A DNA stretch of 64,000 bases from Streptomyces sp. NBC_00620 (GCF_026341825.1 NZ_JAPENY010000001.1:992001-1056000), one strand, 5' to 3'; positions 17,163 through 25,962 are shown, counted from the stretch's first letter. The notes: generated by a model not told the origin, from the sequence alone. Program-made: numbers and translations.

Positions 17163-17651
17163 ATGGCCGACTCCAGTTTCGACATCGTCTCGAAGGTCGA
17201 GCGGCAGGAAGTCGACAACGCCCTCAACCAGACCGCCAAGGAGATCTCGCAGCGCTACGACTTCAAGAACGTCGGCGCCTCCATCTCCTGGTCCGGCGAG
17301 AAGATCCTCATGGAGGCGAACTCCGAGGAGCGGGTCAAGGCCATCCTCGATGTGTTCGAGACCAAGCTGATCAAGCGCGGTATCTCGCTGAAGACGCTGG
17401 ACGCCGGTGAGCCGCAGCTCTCCGGCAAGGAGTACAAGATCTTCGCGTCGATCGAGGAGGGCATCTCCCAGGACAACGCGAAGAAGGTCGCGAAGATCAT
17501 TCGCGACGAGGGCCCGAAGGGCGTGAAGGCTCAGGTGCAGGGCGAGGAACTGCGCGTCAGCTCCAAGAGCCGTGACGACCTGCAGGCAGTTCAGGCGCTT
17601 CTCAAGGGCAAGGACTTCGACTTCGCCCTGCAGTTCGTGAACTACCGGTGA
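17163..17651 (+). CDS. YajQ family nucleotide-binding protein
   Basis: A 162-residue protein of the YajQ/UPF0234 family, made of two ferredoxin-like halves. Xanthomonas YajQ binds cyclic di-GMP; whether this one does is not known. The N-terminal [22 protein letters not shown] pattern and the ending FALQFVNYR are typical, and the length is normal. Its last codons form the left attachment site of the mobile element that follows. The stop is now TGA, and its native downstream terminator lies 15 kb away at 32608. Confidence 0.95.
   Translation: MADSSFDIVSKVERQEVDNALNQTAKEISQRYDFKNVGASISWSGEKILMEANSEERVKAILDVFETKLIKRGISLKTLDAGEPQLSGKEYKIFASIEEGISQDNAKKVAKIIRDEGPKGVKAQVQGEELRVSSKSRDDLQAVQALLKGKDFDFALQFVNYR
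17636..17649. repeat. Left attachment repeat (attL core)
   Basis: The 14-mer CGTGAACTACCGGT lies in the last codons of yajQ and is repeated exactly, in the same direction, at 32517-32530. Confidence 0.85.
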
Positions 17652-17670
17652 TACAAGCCTCTGAGCTGCA

Positions 17671-19035
17671 CTAACTAGAAATCGTTGCGGCCGGAGGGCA
17701 CAACGCGGGCACATCACCGAGGACCGCCTCGACGGCCGCCCGCGTTGTGTCCTCGTCATCCGGCCAGAGGTGGGTGTAGATGTCGAGCGTGATCGACGGC
17801 TTCGAGTGACCAAGCCGCCGCTGAACGGTCTTCACGCTCTCGCGGTGCTTGATCAGCGCTGAGGCGTAGAAGTGCCTGAGGTCGTGCATGCTCGCGCCGT
17901 CCGGCACGCGGACCGGTGCGGGCTCCTGCCCGTCCGGCCGGCCGCGCTGCACCCACGCCGCATACGCCTCCGCGTAGGCCTTGCTGAGCGACTCGTTCGC
18001 CCGCTCCTCCATACGCGCCCACACGTGCGACCAACTCGCCCGCTTGATCACCTCGTTGCGTCCGTTGCTGAAGAGCATGTGTGCCTTCCGCATCTTCGGC
18101 TTCCGCGGGTCCGTCCGGTCCTCGATGTCTACCGCGACCGCCGGATGTTGCTGGAGGTGCGCGGCCAACGCGTTGACCGCAGGAGTGGCCAGGGGCACCG
18201 TGCGATAGCTCTCATGCGTCTTGGGCTCGCCGAGGTACGGCTCCGGGGTCTCGTCCTCGGCGGCGTCGGTGTCCTTGTCCGGGGTGATGAGCTGCTGTCG
18301 CACCGTCACCTCGCGGCGCAGGAAGTCGATGCACTCCACTTCGAGGCCGAACACTTCGCCCTGCCGTAGCCCGGAGGCAGCGGTGAGCAGGATCATCGCG
18401 CGGTACAGGGGAGGGGCCGCTTCGATCAACGCCCGTACGGCGTCCGCGTGCAGGGGAACGATTTCGACTCGGCGGACTTCCGGCAGCTTGATGCCGGCGC
18501 ACGGGTTGAGCGCGATCGTCCGGTCCCGAACTGCCGTGTGCATCACGGTGACCAGGTAGGCGAACGTCACCCGGAGCGTGGACGGCGCGAGGACCTGCGA
18601 CCGGTCCTTGACCCACGCCTGCACTTCCGAGGGGCGGATCGTCACGACCGGGCGGTCGCCGAACGTCGGGTAGATGTGCAGCCGAAGGGCCCGCTCGACA
18701 CGAGATGACGTGCCGCCGCGGTGCACGGCCGAGGTGCGCCAGCGTTCGGCGACGGAGCGGAAGCTCTCCTTGCCCGCGGCGGGGTCGACGTACAGGCCGC
18801 GGTCCAGGTCCGCTTGCACGGTCGCGGCGCGGGTGTCGGCCTGGCTGCGCTTGGCGAAGTTCTCCTTCTGCTGCTCCCCCGCCGCGTCGCGCCAACGGAC
18901 CTGCCAGCGTTTGCCCTTGCCATGGTCGGCGGACGGTACGAGCGTGCGGGTCTTGCTGGAGTGCTCGGCGCAGGGCTCGGCGCCCTTGCGCGGGCGAGAA
19001 AGGTGCCACCGGTCGTAGACGCTAGCCATCGACAT
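17671..19035 (-). CDS. int: Tyrosine site-specific integrase
   Basis: A 454-residue phage-type integrase that should recombine the element's attachment site with the end of yajQ. The catalytic set is complete: R224 (SGLRQGE), K272 (PKTHESYR), H384 and R387 (MHDLRHFYAS), H410 (LGHSK) and the nucleophile Y420 (DIYTHLWPDD). The N-terminal third holds the arm-binding and core-binding domains, beginning near KRWQVRWRD. The gene ends 20 bp from yajQ. Its start overlaps the end of the XRE gene by 14 bp (start at 19035, or the ATG at 19029), so the two are translated together. Confidence 0.95.
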   Translation of the reverse strand: MSMASVYDRWHLSRPRKGAEPCAEHSSKTRTLVPSADHGKGKRWQVRWRDAAGEQQKENFAKRSQADTRAATVQADLDRGLYVDPAAGKESFRSVAERWRTSAVHRGGTSSRVERALRLHIYPTFGDRPVVTIRPSEVQAWVKDRSQVLAPSTLRVTFAYLVTVMHTAVRDRTIALNPCAGIKLPEVRRVEIVPLHADAVRALIEAAPPLYRAMILLTAASGLRQGEVFGLEVECIDFLRREVTVRQQLITPDKDTDAAEDETPEPYLGEPKTHESYRTVPLATPAVNALAAHLQQHPAVAVDIEDRTDPRKPKMRKAHMLFSNGRNEVIKRASWSHVWARMEERANESLSKAYAEAYAAWVQRGRPDGQEPAPVRVPDGASMHDLRHFYASALIKHRESVKTVQRRLGHSKPSITLDIYTHLWPDDEDTTRAAVEAVLGDVPALCPPAATISS

Positions 19036-19663
19036 CCCCCGTCTCGCGCCGCACCTCTTCTGTCTTCTCTCGGAAACCTGCGATCGCTCTCATGCGCCGA
19101 AGATCGATCTTGCCCCGTCCGAGCGCGTCAGCCAGGACGGCGGCCATCTCTGCCCGCGCAGCCATTTCCTGCTTGACCAGCGGATTCGCATTCTCGGGAT
19201 TGGTGTGGGCCTCTCGCTCCTCGGCGTCGTTGAGTAGTTCCACCAGGCTCACCTCAAGGAGCCGCAAGGTATCGAGACTCCCGGTCAGCATCGGGACGAG
19301 CTGCCTCAAGGATTCGATGTTGGTGCGACGCATCCAATCCTCGGGCGCTTCCGGAGCCACGACCTCGGCAAGTCGCAGGGCCGGCACCGAGGCGTTCGGC
19401 AGCTCGATATTGCCGCTCCTCGCGGGCCCGTGAGGAGCCAGAAGGAACGGCAGCTCGCACTCCAACACCAGGGCGAAAGCGACCAGTTCAACAGCCGTGA
19501 ACGCCCTTTTACCCTTCTCAGCCGAGTGGATCGCCTGGCGGCTCCAAGGCTTTTCGAGATACACCCCCAGGGCCTCGCCGAGGTCTGCCTGTGACAGCTC
19601 CTGCTGGGTGCGCAGCTGGTTGATGTTCCAGCCGATGGTCTCTTCCAACCGCACAACAAGCAC
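19022..19663 (-). CDS. XRE-family regulator of the element
   Basis: A 213-residue protein with an N-terminal helix-turn-helix (about residues 13-65: NQLRTQQELSQADLGEALG and a second helix ending RQAIHSAEKGKR). The C-terminal part has no known domain and is rich in charged helices. It lies between int and the divergent excisionase. Its stop overlaps the int start, so it is probably the first gene of an int operon. A role as repressor controlling integration versus excision is inferred from position. Confidence 0.87.
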   Translation of the reverse strand: MLVVRLEETIGWNINQLRTQQELSQADLGEALGVYLEKPWSRQAIHSAEKGKRAFTAVELVAFALVLECELPFLLAPHGPARSGNIELPNASVPALRLAEVVAPEAPEDWMRRTNIESLRQLVPMLTGSLDTLRLLEVSLVELLNDAEEREAHTNPENANPLVKQEMAARAEMAAVLADALGRGKIDLRRMRAIAGFREKTEEVRRETGDVDG

Positions 19664-19781
19664 CTTTCGTCATTGCTGACGATGACATACGGCCGGGATG
19701 TAAGGCAAGCGTTGACAGGTGCCATTCGGTCACGTCATGCTGAGCAATGTCAGTCATTCCAGAACGGACATGGAGGGCTCC
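19664..19781. promoter_or_regulatory. Divergent promoter between regulator and excisionase
   Basis: This 118-bp gap separates the XRE gene from xis. A TTGACA box lies at 19712-19717, with TCATGC 17 bp further, a plausible rightward promoter. Short inverted words CATTGCT (19671 region) and AGCAATG (19743 region) flank it and may be operator half-sites. GGAGG precedes the xis ATG. Confidence 0.5.
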
Positions 19782-19994
19782 ATGCCCCGTGCCACCGTCC
19801 CGCCGACGGCCTCGAATCACCGCCCGCTGGCGAAGCCCGAAGAAATCGCCGAGTACTGCGGTGTCCCGCTCGGCACCGTCTATCAGTGGTCCAGCCGCGG
19901 GAGCGGCCCGAAGTTCATCAAGGTCGGCCGGCACCTTCGTGCCCGCTGGTCCGACGTTGAGAAGTGGCTCGACTCCCAGACGATCGCCGCATAG
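19782..19994 (+). CDS. xis: Excisionase (MerR-like helix-turn-helix, Xis)
   Basis: A 70-residue protein with a winged helix-turn-helix of the excisionase type: KPEEIAEYCGVPLGTVYQWSSRGSGPKFIKVGRHLRARWSDVEKWL in shortened form begins near residue 18 and ends near residue 63. Such proteins bend attachment-site DNA and direct the integrase towards excision. The start is the ATG at 19782 behind GGAGG; a longer upstream frame lacks a ribosome site. It is divergent from the XRE regulator and the first gene of the rightward operon. Confidence 0.88.
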   Translation: MPRATVPPTASNHRPLAKPEEIAEYCGVPLGTVYQWSSRGSGPKFIKVGRHLRARWSDVEKWLDSQTIAA

Positions 19995-20113
19995 AAGCGG
20001 CCCCCAGCAGGACGCCAATCCCGCTGAGGGCCTATCCGATCCCAGAAAAGCCGAAACCCCGGGGCTGATCGCTCGCCAGCGACCCCAGGGCTTCAACAGA
20101 AACGGATGCCCAC

Positions 20114-20896
20114 ATGAAAGCACAGACCACCGACACCATGCGCGCCGCTCTTCAGCCGACGCGGCACCCGCACCCCCTCCTCGTCGCGGACGCGGTCGCG
20201 CAGACCGCGAAGGCCGCCGAGGAGTCCGCGGACCGCTACATCGCCGATCAGCACCCGCACGTGGCCGCGCTCCTGAACGACGGAGCTCGCGAGCACACCG
20301 ACGACCAGGGCGCCGAGGCCGAGCTCGCCGCCCTCGTCGCCGAACACGGCCTAGACGTCGAAGTGCTGGACCCCTCCACCCTCAGCGAGAACCTTCGCAA
20401 CAAGGTCACCGCCTTCCACGCGGAGCACCTCGACGGCACTCGCGTCCTCTGCGTCGTCGACGGCCAAGACCCCACGCACCTCCTCGAAACCGTCCGCCAT
20501 CTCCTCGACAAGGCCGAGCAGGCCCTCACCGTCCCCCAGGTAACCCTCACCCTCGACGAGGGACTCGGAGCCCACCGCACCACCCCCATCGAGACCGCGC
20601 TGCGGGACATCGACTGCGAGGCCGAGCGCCGCGACCTGCCGTGGCTCGCCGCCGAAGTGGTCGTCTTCGACGACAAGCCGCAGGCGTACGGCCGCAAGAC
20701 AAGGGTGTGGCTTCACAACGGGTCGACCACCGGGGAGTTGACCCCATCGCAGGGCCGCGAGGCGCTGGTGGCCATGCGGGAGTTCGCCGACCGGTACGAG
20801 GTGCTCCTCGACCTCGCGGACGAGACTGCGGCCGGCGACTTCGAGGGTGACCCGGAGATCGCGGCGGCCGACCGCCAGGCCGAGGCCCGCGCGTAA
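20114..20896 (+). CDS. Unknown protein of the element
   Basis: A 260-residue acidic, soluble protein that I do not recognise. It contains a possible helical first part rich in Ala, Glu and Asp and a later region around TRVWLHNGSTTGELTPSQGREALVAMREFADRY with mixed strands. Its stop overlaps the start of the next small gene (TAATG), so it belongs to the replication operon. Similar proteins precede replication genes in several actinomycete elements as far as I recall, but no function is known. No membrane segment or metal motif was seen. Confidence 0.75.
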   Translation: MKAQTTDTMRAALQPTRHPHPLLVADAVAQTAKAAEESADRYIADQHPHVAALLNDGAREHTDDQGAEAELAALVAEHGLDVEVLDPSTLSENLRNKVTAFHAEHLDGTRVLCVVDGQDPTHLLETVRHLLDKAEQALTVPQVTLTLDEGLGAHRTTPIETALRDIDCEAERRDLPWLAAEVVVFDDKPQAYGRKTRVWLHNGSTTGELTPSQGREALVAMREFADRYEVLLDLADETAAGDFEGDPEIAAADRQAEARA

Positions 20897-21138
20897 TGAC
20901 CTCCCGCACCAACCCGGGAAGCCCCGCCGCCGACACCAAGTCGGTGGCGGGGCCCTCCCGCGTGGACACGAGAGCCGTCTGGGACCAGTTCCGGCGCTCG
21001 GTCCGCGCACTCCTGGAAGACCAGCCCAGCTCCAACCTCGTGCGCGCCACCGCGCACCGAATGGATCAGTACGTGCTCGCCGCAGCCGACGCAGAAGTGA
21101 AGGCCCGCGAAGAGCAGCCGGAGGCAGAGCTCCATTGA
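20896..21138 (+). CDS. Small unknown protein upstream of the replication gene
   Basis: An 80-residue protein, helical and charged, without a known domain. Its ATG overlaps the stop of the previous gene (TAATG), and its TGA overlaps the TTG start of the next (TTGA). It is thus translationally coupled on both sides and probably works with the DUF3987 protein. A conserved-looking core, TRAVWDQFRRSVRALLEDQ, lies at about residues 25-43. The role is unknown. Confidence 0.75.
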   Translation: MTSRTNPGSPAADTKSVAGPSRVDTRAVWDQFRRSVRALLEDQPSSNLVRATAHRMDQYVLAAADAEVKAREEQPEAELH

Positions 21139-23036
21139 TCACTCCTGAAACGCCGAGCGAGGGCCTCGAACTGGCCGTAGTCGGGACTGCGTTGGTCAAG
21201 CCCGACCAGTTCGAGAGACTCGCCGCGATCGTCCAGCCGGGCATGATCCGGCATCCACGTACCAAAGCTGTCTGGGACGCTCTCGCCGAGCGCATCCCGA
21301 AGGGTGAGCCCACCGACTATGCCGCCCTCGGCGCCGATCCCGGCCTGGTTAAGGCGGTCGGTGGGGCCGTCGTCTTCAGTCAGCTCGGCGAGCACTGCGT
21401 TCCGGACGCCGAGTATCACGCGGAGAAGCTGCGCGACCTGGTTGTCGAGCAGCGCACGGGCGCCGAGATCCGGCACGCGATGGAGCAGTACGCCGACGAC
21501 CCCGAGGCCGCGCGCGCCGCGATCCGCGAGGCCGTCGACCGCCAGGAGCAAGGCGAGTGGGACGAGCCCGTACGGCTCACACCGCCCGCTCCTCCGACGC
21601 TGGACGTCAAGCTCCTCGGCGGCATCGGCGAAATGGCGCAGGCCGTCGCCGACTCGCTCCAGGTGCCCGTGGACATCCCGGCATGGTTCGGTATGGCCGC
21701 GGCCTCCGCAGCCGTCGGCGGCCGGCGGACTGTGAGCCCCAAGCCGGACTGGTTCGAACCGGTGACCTTGTACTCCATGACGGTTGCCGCGCCCGGCGAG
21801 AAGAAGTCGCCGTCCCGAGCCGCCATGGTCGCGCCGCTCTCGGAGGAGGAGCAGCGGCGTAAGGCCGAGGACCGGTACTCGGTCGCGCGCGACCAGCAAG
21901 AGCGGCGCATCGCTGAGGCCTGTGTCAAGGCTGCCGAGGACAAGGTCATCAAGGCCTCGAACGTCACCAAACGGCAGGCGGCCCGGACCGACCTCGACGC
22001 GGTCCGTGACGAGATGGAGCAGCTCGGCGAGCCGAAGGTGCCCACCCAGATGCTCGCGGACGACACCACTCCGGAGGCCGCGGCCGAGGTGATGGCCGAG
22101 CAGGGCGAACGCCTCGCCGTCATCTCCGCCGAGGGCGGGTTCCTCGGCAACATCAGCGGCCGCTACTCGAACCTGCCGAACCTGGAGATCGTCCTCAAGA
22201 GCTGGTCCCACGAACCCCACACGGTGAACCGGAAGAGCGGCCCGCCTCTGTTCCTCACGCGGCCGAACCTGACGCTCGCGCTCGCCGTCCAGCCGGGCCT
22301 GCTCACCGGGCTCGGCGACATGGCCGAGGTGTTCGAGTCTCGCGGGTTGACCGGTCGGTTCATCTTCTCGGTACCGCTGTCCATGGTCGGGCAGCGCACG
22401 TACGACACGGTCCCGATCCCGGACGATGTCCGTCGCCGGTACGCCGACAGGCTCGCCCGGATGATCGCGGTCGTCTGGGACGACTCCGAGGTCCGTGAAA
22501 TGAGCCTCGACGAGGACGCCCAAGGCATCTTCAAGGCGTTCTGGCAGGAGTGGGAGCGCCGCCACCTCGTGCCCGGCGAACTGACCTCCGTGGAGGGCTG
22601 GTCAAAGAAGCTCCCGGGCCAACTCCTGCGCCTCGCCGCGATCATGACGTTGTTCGACGCTCCGGACTGCATGACGGTGTCCGGCGAGACTATGGCCAAC
22701 ACCGTGGCCCTGGTGCCGTATCTCCTTGCGCACGCCCGCCTGGTCGTCGACCTGATGTCCGCCGAGAAGCAGTCGAAGCTTGGCCCCGCCCGCGCCGTCC
22801 TCGACTGGCTGCGCAAGAAGCACCCCGAGGGTGCGCTCACCGCCGAGGACGTCAAGCGGGGCGTGGCTGGCCAGAGCTGGTTCCAGGACACCGACTCAGC
22901 ACGGCAGGCGCTGGATGTCCTGGAACGGCACGGCTGGATCCGATGGCTCCCGGCTCCGGAGCGTACGGGTCGGCAAGGGCGGCCTCCGGCGCCTCGCTTC
23001 GTGGTGCATCCGAGAGTCCTGGAGCCGCCGCGATGA
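21135..23036 (+). CDS. DUF3987 protein with DnaB-N-like domain, replication candidate
   Basis: A 633-residue protein. The first 100 residues look like the N-terminal domain of DnaB helicase (LELAVVGTALVKPDQFERLA onward). The rest matches the DUF3987 family, found in plasmid and phage primase-helicase proteins. A P-loop-like stretch, AAPGEKKSPSR, lies near residue 220 and departs from the standard Walker A. It is the only candidate replication initiator in the element and differs from the RepSA, RepAM and prim-pol types usual in such elements. The start is the TTG at 21135, behind GGAGG and overlapping the previous stop. An AT-rich repeat region follows directly. Confidence 0.8.
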   Translation: MITPETPSEGLELAVVGTALVKPDQFERLAAIVQPGMIRHPRTKAVWDALAERIPKGEPTDYAALGADPGLVKAVGGAVVFSQLGEHCVPDAEYHAEKLRDLVVEQRTGAEIRHAMEQYADDPEAARAAIREAVDRQEQGEWDEPVRLTPPAPPTLDVKLLGGIGEMAQAVADSLQVPVDIPAWFGMAAASAAVGGRRTVSPKPDWFEPVTLYSMTVAAPGEKKSPSRAAMVAPLSEEEQRRKAEDRYSVARDQQERRIAEACVKAAEDKVIKASNVTKRQAARTDLDAVRDEMEQLGEPKVPTQMLADDTTPEAAAEVMAEQGERLAVISAEGGFLGNISGRYSNLPNLEIVLKSWSHEPHTVNRKSGPPLFLTRPNLTLALAVQPGLLTGLGDMAEVFESRGLTGRFIFSVPLSMVGQRTYDTVPIPDDVRRRYADRLARMIAVVWDDSEVREMSLDEDAQGIFKAFWQEWERRHLVPGELTSVEGWSKKLPGQLLRLAAIMTLFDAPDCMTVSGETMANTVALVPYLLAHARLVVDLMSAEKQSKLGPARAVLDWLRKKHPEGALTAEDVKRGVAGQSWFQDTDSARQALDVLERHGWIRWLPAPERTGRQGRPPAPRFVVHPRVLEPPR

Positions 23037-23215
23037 GTTTCCGCATTTTCCGCACTGCCTCAAGGGTTTTGGGATTGACGCACTACCCCTTTATATAGGC
23101 CATTTTTCAACTAATTATTACTTAACGTAACCAACCTATCCACTCTCTGTATCCGCCGGGGGCGTCGGTGACCACACCCGCCACCCCCGCAACACCCTGC
23201 GAAAAATGCGGAAAC
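23037..23215. repeat. Four TTTCCGCA repeats flanking an AT-rich stretch
   Basis: TTTCCGCA occurs at 23038-23045 and 23047-23054 (9-bp period). Two inverted copies, one with a single change, lie at 23198-23215. The two arms form an 18-bp inverted repeat with one mismatch. Between them is the most AT-rich stretch of the window (about 23085-23130). A further GTTTCCGCA lies at 32454-32462, near the right end. The setting suits a replication origin or an operator. Confidence 0.75.
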
Positions 23216-23228
23216 CCTGGAGGACCCC

Positions 23229-23651
23229 ATGAACACCCCCACCACCCGCCAGACCGACTACCAACGAGCCCTCCACGCAGAACCCCGCCTCCAAGCCATC
23301 GCCAGCATCGTCGACGTCCTCATCGAACTCGTACGCCCCAACGACAACATGTGCGGAAGCTGCATCTGGGAAGGCATCATCAAGCCCCTCACCACCCCCC
23401 TCATCGGCTGGGAACGCGGCTACCCACCCCGCGAAGCACACGACCCCGGCAACGCCGAATGGCGGCTCATCTCCGGCTCCGACTGGGCCAAAGAGTTCGA
23501 GACCGCAGAGAAGACCCGCACCACCGCCACCACCGACACCGAGAAGTGGCTCCGCACCCCCGAAGCCTGGGACGCCTTCTGCGGCGAACTCATCCGCCGC
23601 CTCAACGACGCAGACCCCGGCAACGGACACGGCATCTGCAAGGCCCGCTGA
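23229..23651 (+). CDS. Unknown protein with Cys motif
   Basis: A 140-residue protein I do not recognise. It has CGSC at about residues 42-45, later single cysteines including one in the ending GHGICKAR, and several Trp residues, so metal binding is possible. A good GGAGG precedes the ATG. It is the first gene after the AT-rich repeat region and probably heads a new transcript. Codon use here is richer in CCC/ACC-type codons than neighbours. Similar short proteins occur in Streptomyces elements, function unknown. Confidence 0.75.
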   Translation: MNTPTTRQTDYQRALHAEPRLQAIASIVDVLIELVRPNDNMCGSCIWEGIIKPLTTPLIGWERGYPPREAHDPGNAEWRLISGSDWAKEFETAEKTRTTATTDTEKWLRTPEAWDAFCGELIRRLNDADPGNGHGICKAR

Positions 23652-23720
23652 GCCGCGCTCATCCGGTTCCGCAGCCCCACGCGTAATCACGCCCCCGCAC
23701 ATGTACGGAAGGAACACCCC

Positions 23721-24074
23721 ATGGGCAAGCCCGCCTACCCCGGAAGAGAGCAGCTCGACACCGCGAACATGCGCTTCCGCCGCGCCCTCGCCCGCCTGCA
23801 CCGCGAGGCAGGCCGGCATGACCCCGCCCTGATGCCGAAGCTCGCGGCGATCGTCCAGAACGCCACCACGCAGCTCGCCGCGCTCGCTGTCGAGGCGGAG
23901 AAGGCGGAGGACTCCAGCACCCGCCACAGGGCCGCGCTGAAGAAGGAGGAGGACAAGGTGCGGGCGACCCTCCGCAAGGGCGTACGGCGGGGCGACCCGC
24001 GGGCCGTGTCGATGCTGGAGCGGCTCGATGCCCGCCGGCCGCAGAGTGGTTCCGACGGTGACGACGCCGCATAG
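23721..24074 (+). CDS. Small basic coiled-coil protein
   Basis: A 117-residue basic protein with a long predicted helix from about residue 8 to 95, rich in Ala, Arg, Lys and Glu, with heptad-like spacing. No domain is recognised. GGAAGGA stands before the ATG. It is followed by an overlapping helix-turn-helix gene. It might bind DNA or act as a structural partner, but this rests only on composition. Confidence 0.7.
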   Translation: MGKPAYPGREQLDTANMRFRRALARLHREAGRHDPALMPKLAAIVQNATTQLAALAVEAEKAEDSSTRHRAALKKEEDKVRATLRKGVRRGDPRAVSMLERLDARRPQSGSDGDDAA

Positions 24075-24516
24075 TCAGGGGACCGCCCCGCCCTCGGTCA
24101 TCGCGGCCGGCGGGGTGTTCCTGCCCGCCGAGGTCTGCCACCCGCTGTGGCTCGCCCTCCGCGCCCAACTCATGCAGCACCGCGCCGAGGGCGGCCGTGT
24201 ACGCCCCGAAGTCGCCGCCGCCCTGGACGCGTTGAGGGCCGCCTCGCAAGCCCACATGTCCGCGAACGGACACTCCGCGCGGACATCCGTGGACATCGAG
24301 CCATCCTCGGACCGTGAGCTGATCAGCACTGAACAGCTCGCCGTCCGGCTCCGCGTGACTGAACGTCACGCCCGTCGCCTGGCTGCACAGGCAGGCGTCA
24401 CCCCGGCCGCGCGCAACGCGTGGCACCCGGACGACGCCCAGCACCTCGTGAACAGCCACAAGGAGACCGACGGATGCCCGCCACCGAGACAGCACCCCCC
24501 GATGCGTTCGCCCTGA
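24028..24516 (+). CDS. Helix-turn-helix protein of the element
   Basis: A protein of up to 162 residues with a MerR/excisionase-like helix-turn-helix in its last third (ELISTEQLAVRLRVTERHAR and a following helix). The start is uncertain: the ATG at 24028 overlaps the previous gene by 47 bp, while GTG codons at 24046 and 24058 are alternatives; none has a strong ribosome site. Its 3' end overlaps the next gene by 43 bp. It probably regulates element genes. An excision-factor role is possible but xis at 19782 is the better candidate. Confidence 0.65.
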   Translation: MPAGRRVVPTVTTPHSQGTAPPSVIAAGGVFLPAEVCHPLWLALRAQLMQHRAEGGRVRPEVAAALDALRAASQAHMSANGHSARTSVDIEPSSDRELISTEQLAVRLRVTERHARRLAAQAGVTPAARNAWHPDDAQHLVNSHKETDGCPPPRQHPPMRSP

Positions 24517-25190
24517 CCGACGCCGAGGTCGACGCCATCGTCACCGACGCCGAGCAGGAGGCGTACCTCGCCGCTCAGCGACTGCGCACCGCCGAGGAGA
24601 CCCTCCGCGGCGAGCACGGGCCGGTACCCGACGCACTCACCCCCGCGCACCTCGCCGAGCTGCGCGCCACCGCCGAGCACGCCGAGCTGAAGGTGCCGGC
24701 CGCCGAGCGCCGCCAGGCCGAGATCCGTGAAGCCCGCCGCCAGGCCCGGCACACAGAGATCAAGGCGCAGATCCGCGCCGAGGCCGCCTCCGACCTCGAA
24801 GGCGCCCCGGAGATCCTCGCCGCCTTCGACGCGTACGAGGCCGCCGCACGCGGTCTGTGCGAGACGGTCGCCGCCCACAACGAGCGGATCGTGAAGTGGG
24901 GCAAGCAGATGGGCGCGGCCGGTATCCACCCCATCCAGGGCGAAGGACGTGCAGCTGACGCGCTCGCGCACATGGTCGGCGGGGAGAACGTCACCATCGG
25001 CCACAAGGTCTACCGGCGCATGCGGGCCGGGACGCTCCTCGCGGTCGCCCTGCACCGCGTGCTCGCCGCGTACCCGATGGAGATGCGGAAGTACAACGTC
25101 GACCAGGAGTTGGCCCGCGACGGAGAGCTGCACGACCGGACCTCCGGTGAGCCCCTGAACGTCCACGCCCTGATCCGAAGGGACTCCTGA
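24474..25190 (+). CDS. Unknown helical protein of the element
   Basis: A 238-residue protein starting at the ATG at 24474, behind AGGAG. It is mostly helical, with a charged central region (about residues 60-100) that may form a coiled coil, and a conserved-looking GAAGIHPIQGEGRAADALAH in the second half. I recognise no domain. It is followed 2 bp later by the next gene, so the two are co-expressed. Longer upstream frames overlap the helix-turn-helix gene and are not needed. Confidence 0.72.
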   Translation: MPATETAPPDAFALTDAEVDAIVTDAEQEAYLAAQRLRTAEETLRGEHGPVPDALTPAHLAELRATAEHAELKVPAAERRQAEIREARRQARHTEIKAQIRAEAASDLEGAPEILAAFDAYEAAARGLCETVAAHNERIVKWGKQMGAAGIHPIQGEGRAADALAHMVGGENVTIGHKVYRRMRAGTLLAVALHRVLAAYPMEMRKYNVDQELARDGELHDRTSGEPLNVHALIRRDS

Positions 25191-25192
25191 CC

Positions 25193-25882
25193 ATGACCAT
25201 CCCCCAGCCGATGCCGCACCCCAACGAGGACGCCGACCACCTCGCCGCGCGCGCCTCGAAGCAGACGTTCGTCGCCAAGGCCCGCGCGGTCCGCGAGAAC
25301 CTCGGCATCTCCGACCGCCTCAAGACGCAGCAGGTTTCCGACCTGTACGACACACACGTGCAGGAGACCGCGGACGCGTACGAGCGGCTGACCACCCGCC
25401 GCCGTGACCGCCTCGCCTACTTGGAGTCCCTGGTGCCGGTTGGGGCGGGCATCGCCGAGGATGCCACCCCCGCAGACAAGGCCGTGCTCATGACGGCGTT
25501 CAGGACCGCGTGGAAGGAAGCGCAGGAGGTGGACCGCGCAGGCCGCATGCGGATGCTCGCCGAGGCTGAGCGGTTCGGGGACGACGCGGCGCGCCGGGCC
25601 GTCCTCACCTTCGCTGTCGACCACGGAGAGATGGAGACCGTGCGCGCCTGGACGGACCTCCACCTCGATGAGAAGGGCATGGTCGACGAGGCTCGAACGC
25701 TGCGCGAGACGCTGGCCGGCCGCGGCCCCCTCCACGGGTTCGAGTGGAAGGACTTCACGCCTGTGCCGAAGGCCCGGGAGGCGTACGACTGGCCTCGCAT
25801 CAAGGACCATCCGGAGGCGCAGCCCAGCGACCCGGGGCGCGAAGTGCGGCCTGGGGTCATTGAGTTCGGCCGCCGCCGCTGA
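25193..25882 (+). CDS. Unknown protein of the element
   Basis: A 229-residue soluble protein, helical in the first two thirds (KARAVRENLGISDRLKTQQV and onward) with a Pro-rich C-terminus. It starts 2 bp after the stop of the preceding gene, with ribosome binding likely coupled. A hairpin terminator follows at 25896. The protein is highly charged and lacks cysteines and membrane segments. No function can be proposed; the conserved pairing with the preceding gene would be the feature to compare in other elements. Confidence 0.72.
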   Translation: MTIPQPMPHPNEDADHLAARASKQTFVAKARAVRENLGISDRLKTQQVSDLYDTHVQETADAYERLTTRRRDRLAYLESLVPVGAGIAEDATPADKAVLMTAFRTAWKEAQEVDRAGRMRMLAEAERFGDDAARRAVLTFAVDHGEMETVRAWTDLHLDEKGMVDEARTLRETLAGRGPLHGFEWKDFTPVPKAREAYDWPRIKDHPEAQPSDPGREVRPGVIEFGRRR

Positions 25883-25895
25883 GGCAGACCGCACG

Positions 25896-25928
25896 GCGCC
25901 CGGCACCTCACCACGAGGGACCGGGCGC
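25896..25928 (+). terminator. Terminator at end of the first rightward operon
   Basis: Stem GCGCCCGG (25896-25903) with CCGGGCGC (25921-25928) and an inner CCTC/GAGG pairing, 13 bp past the stop at 25882. Confidence 0.75.
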
Positions 25929-25962
25929 TGTTGCGCGCAACGGACCACCTGACCAGCGGTGA

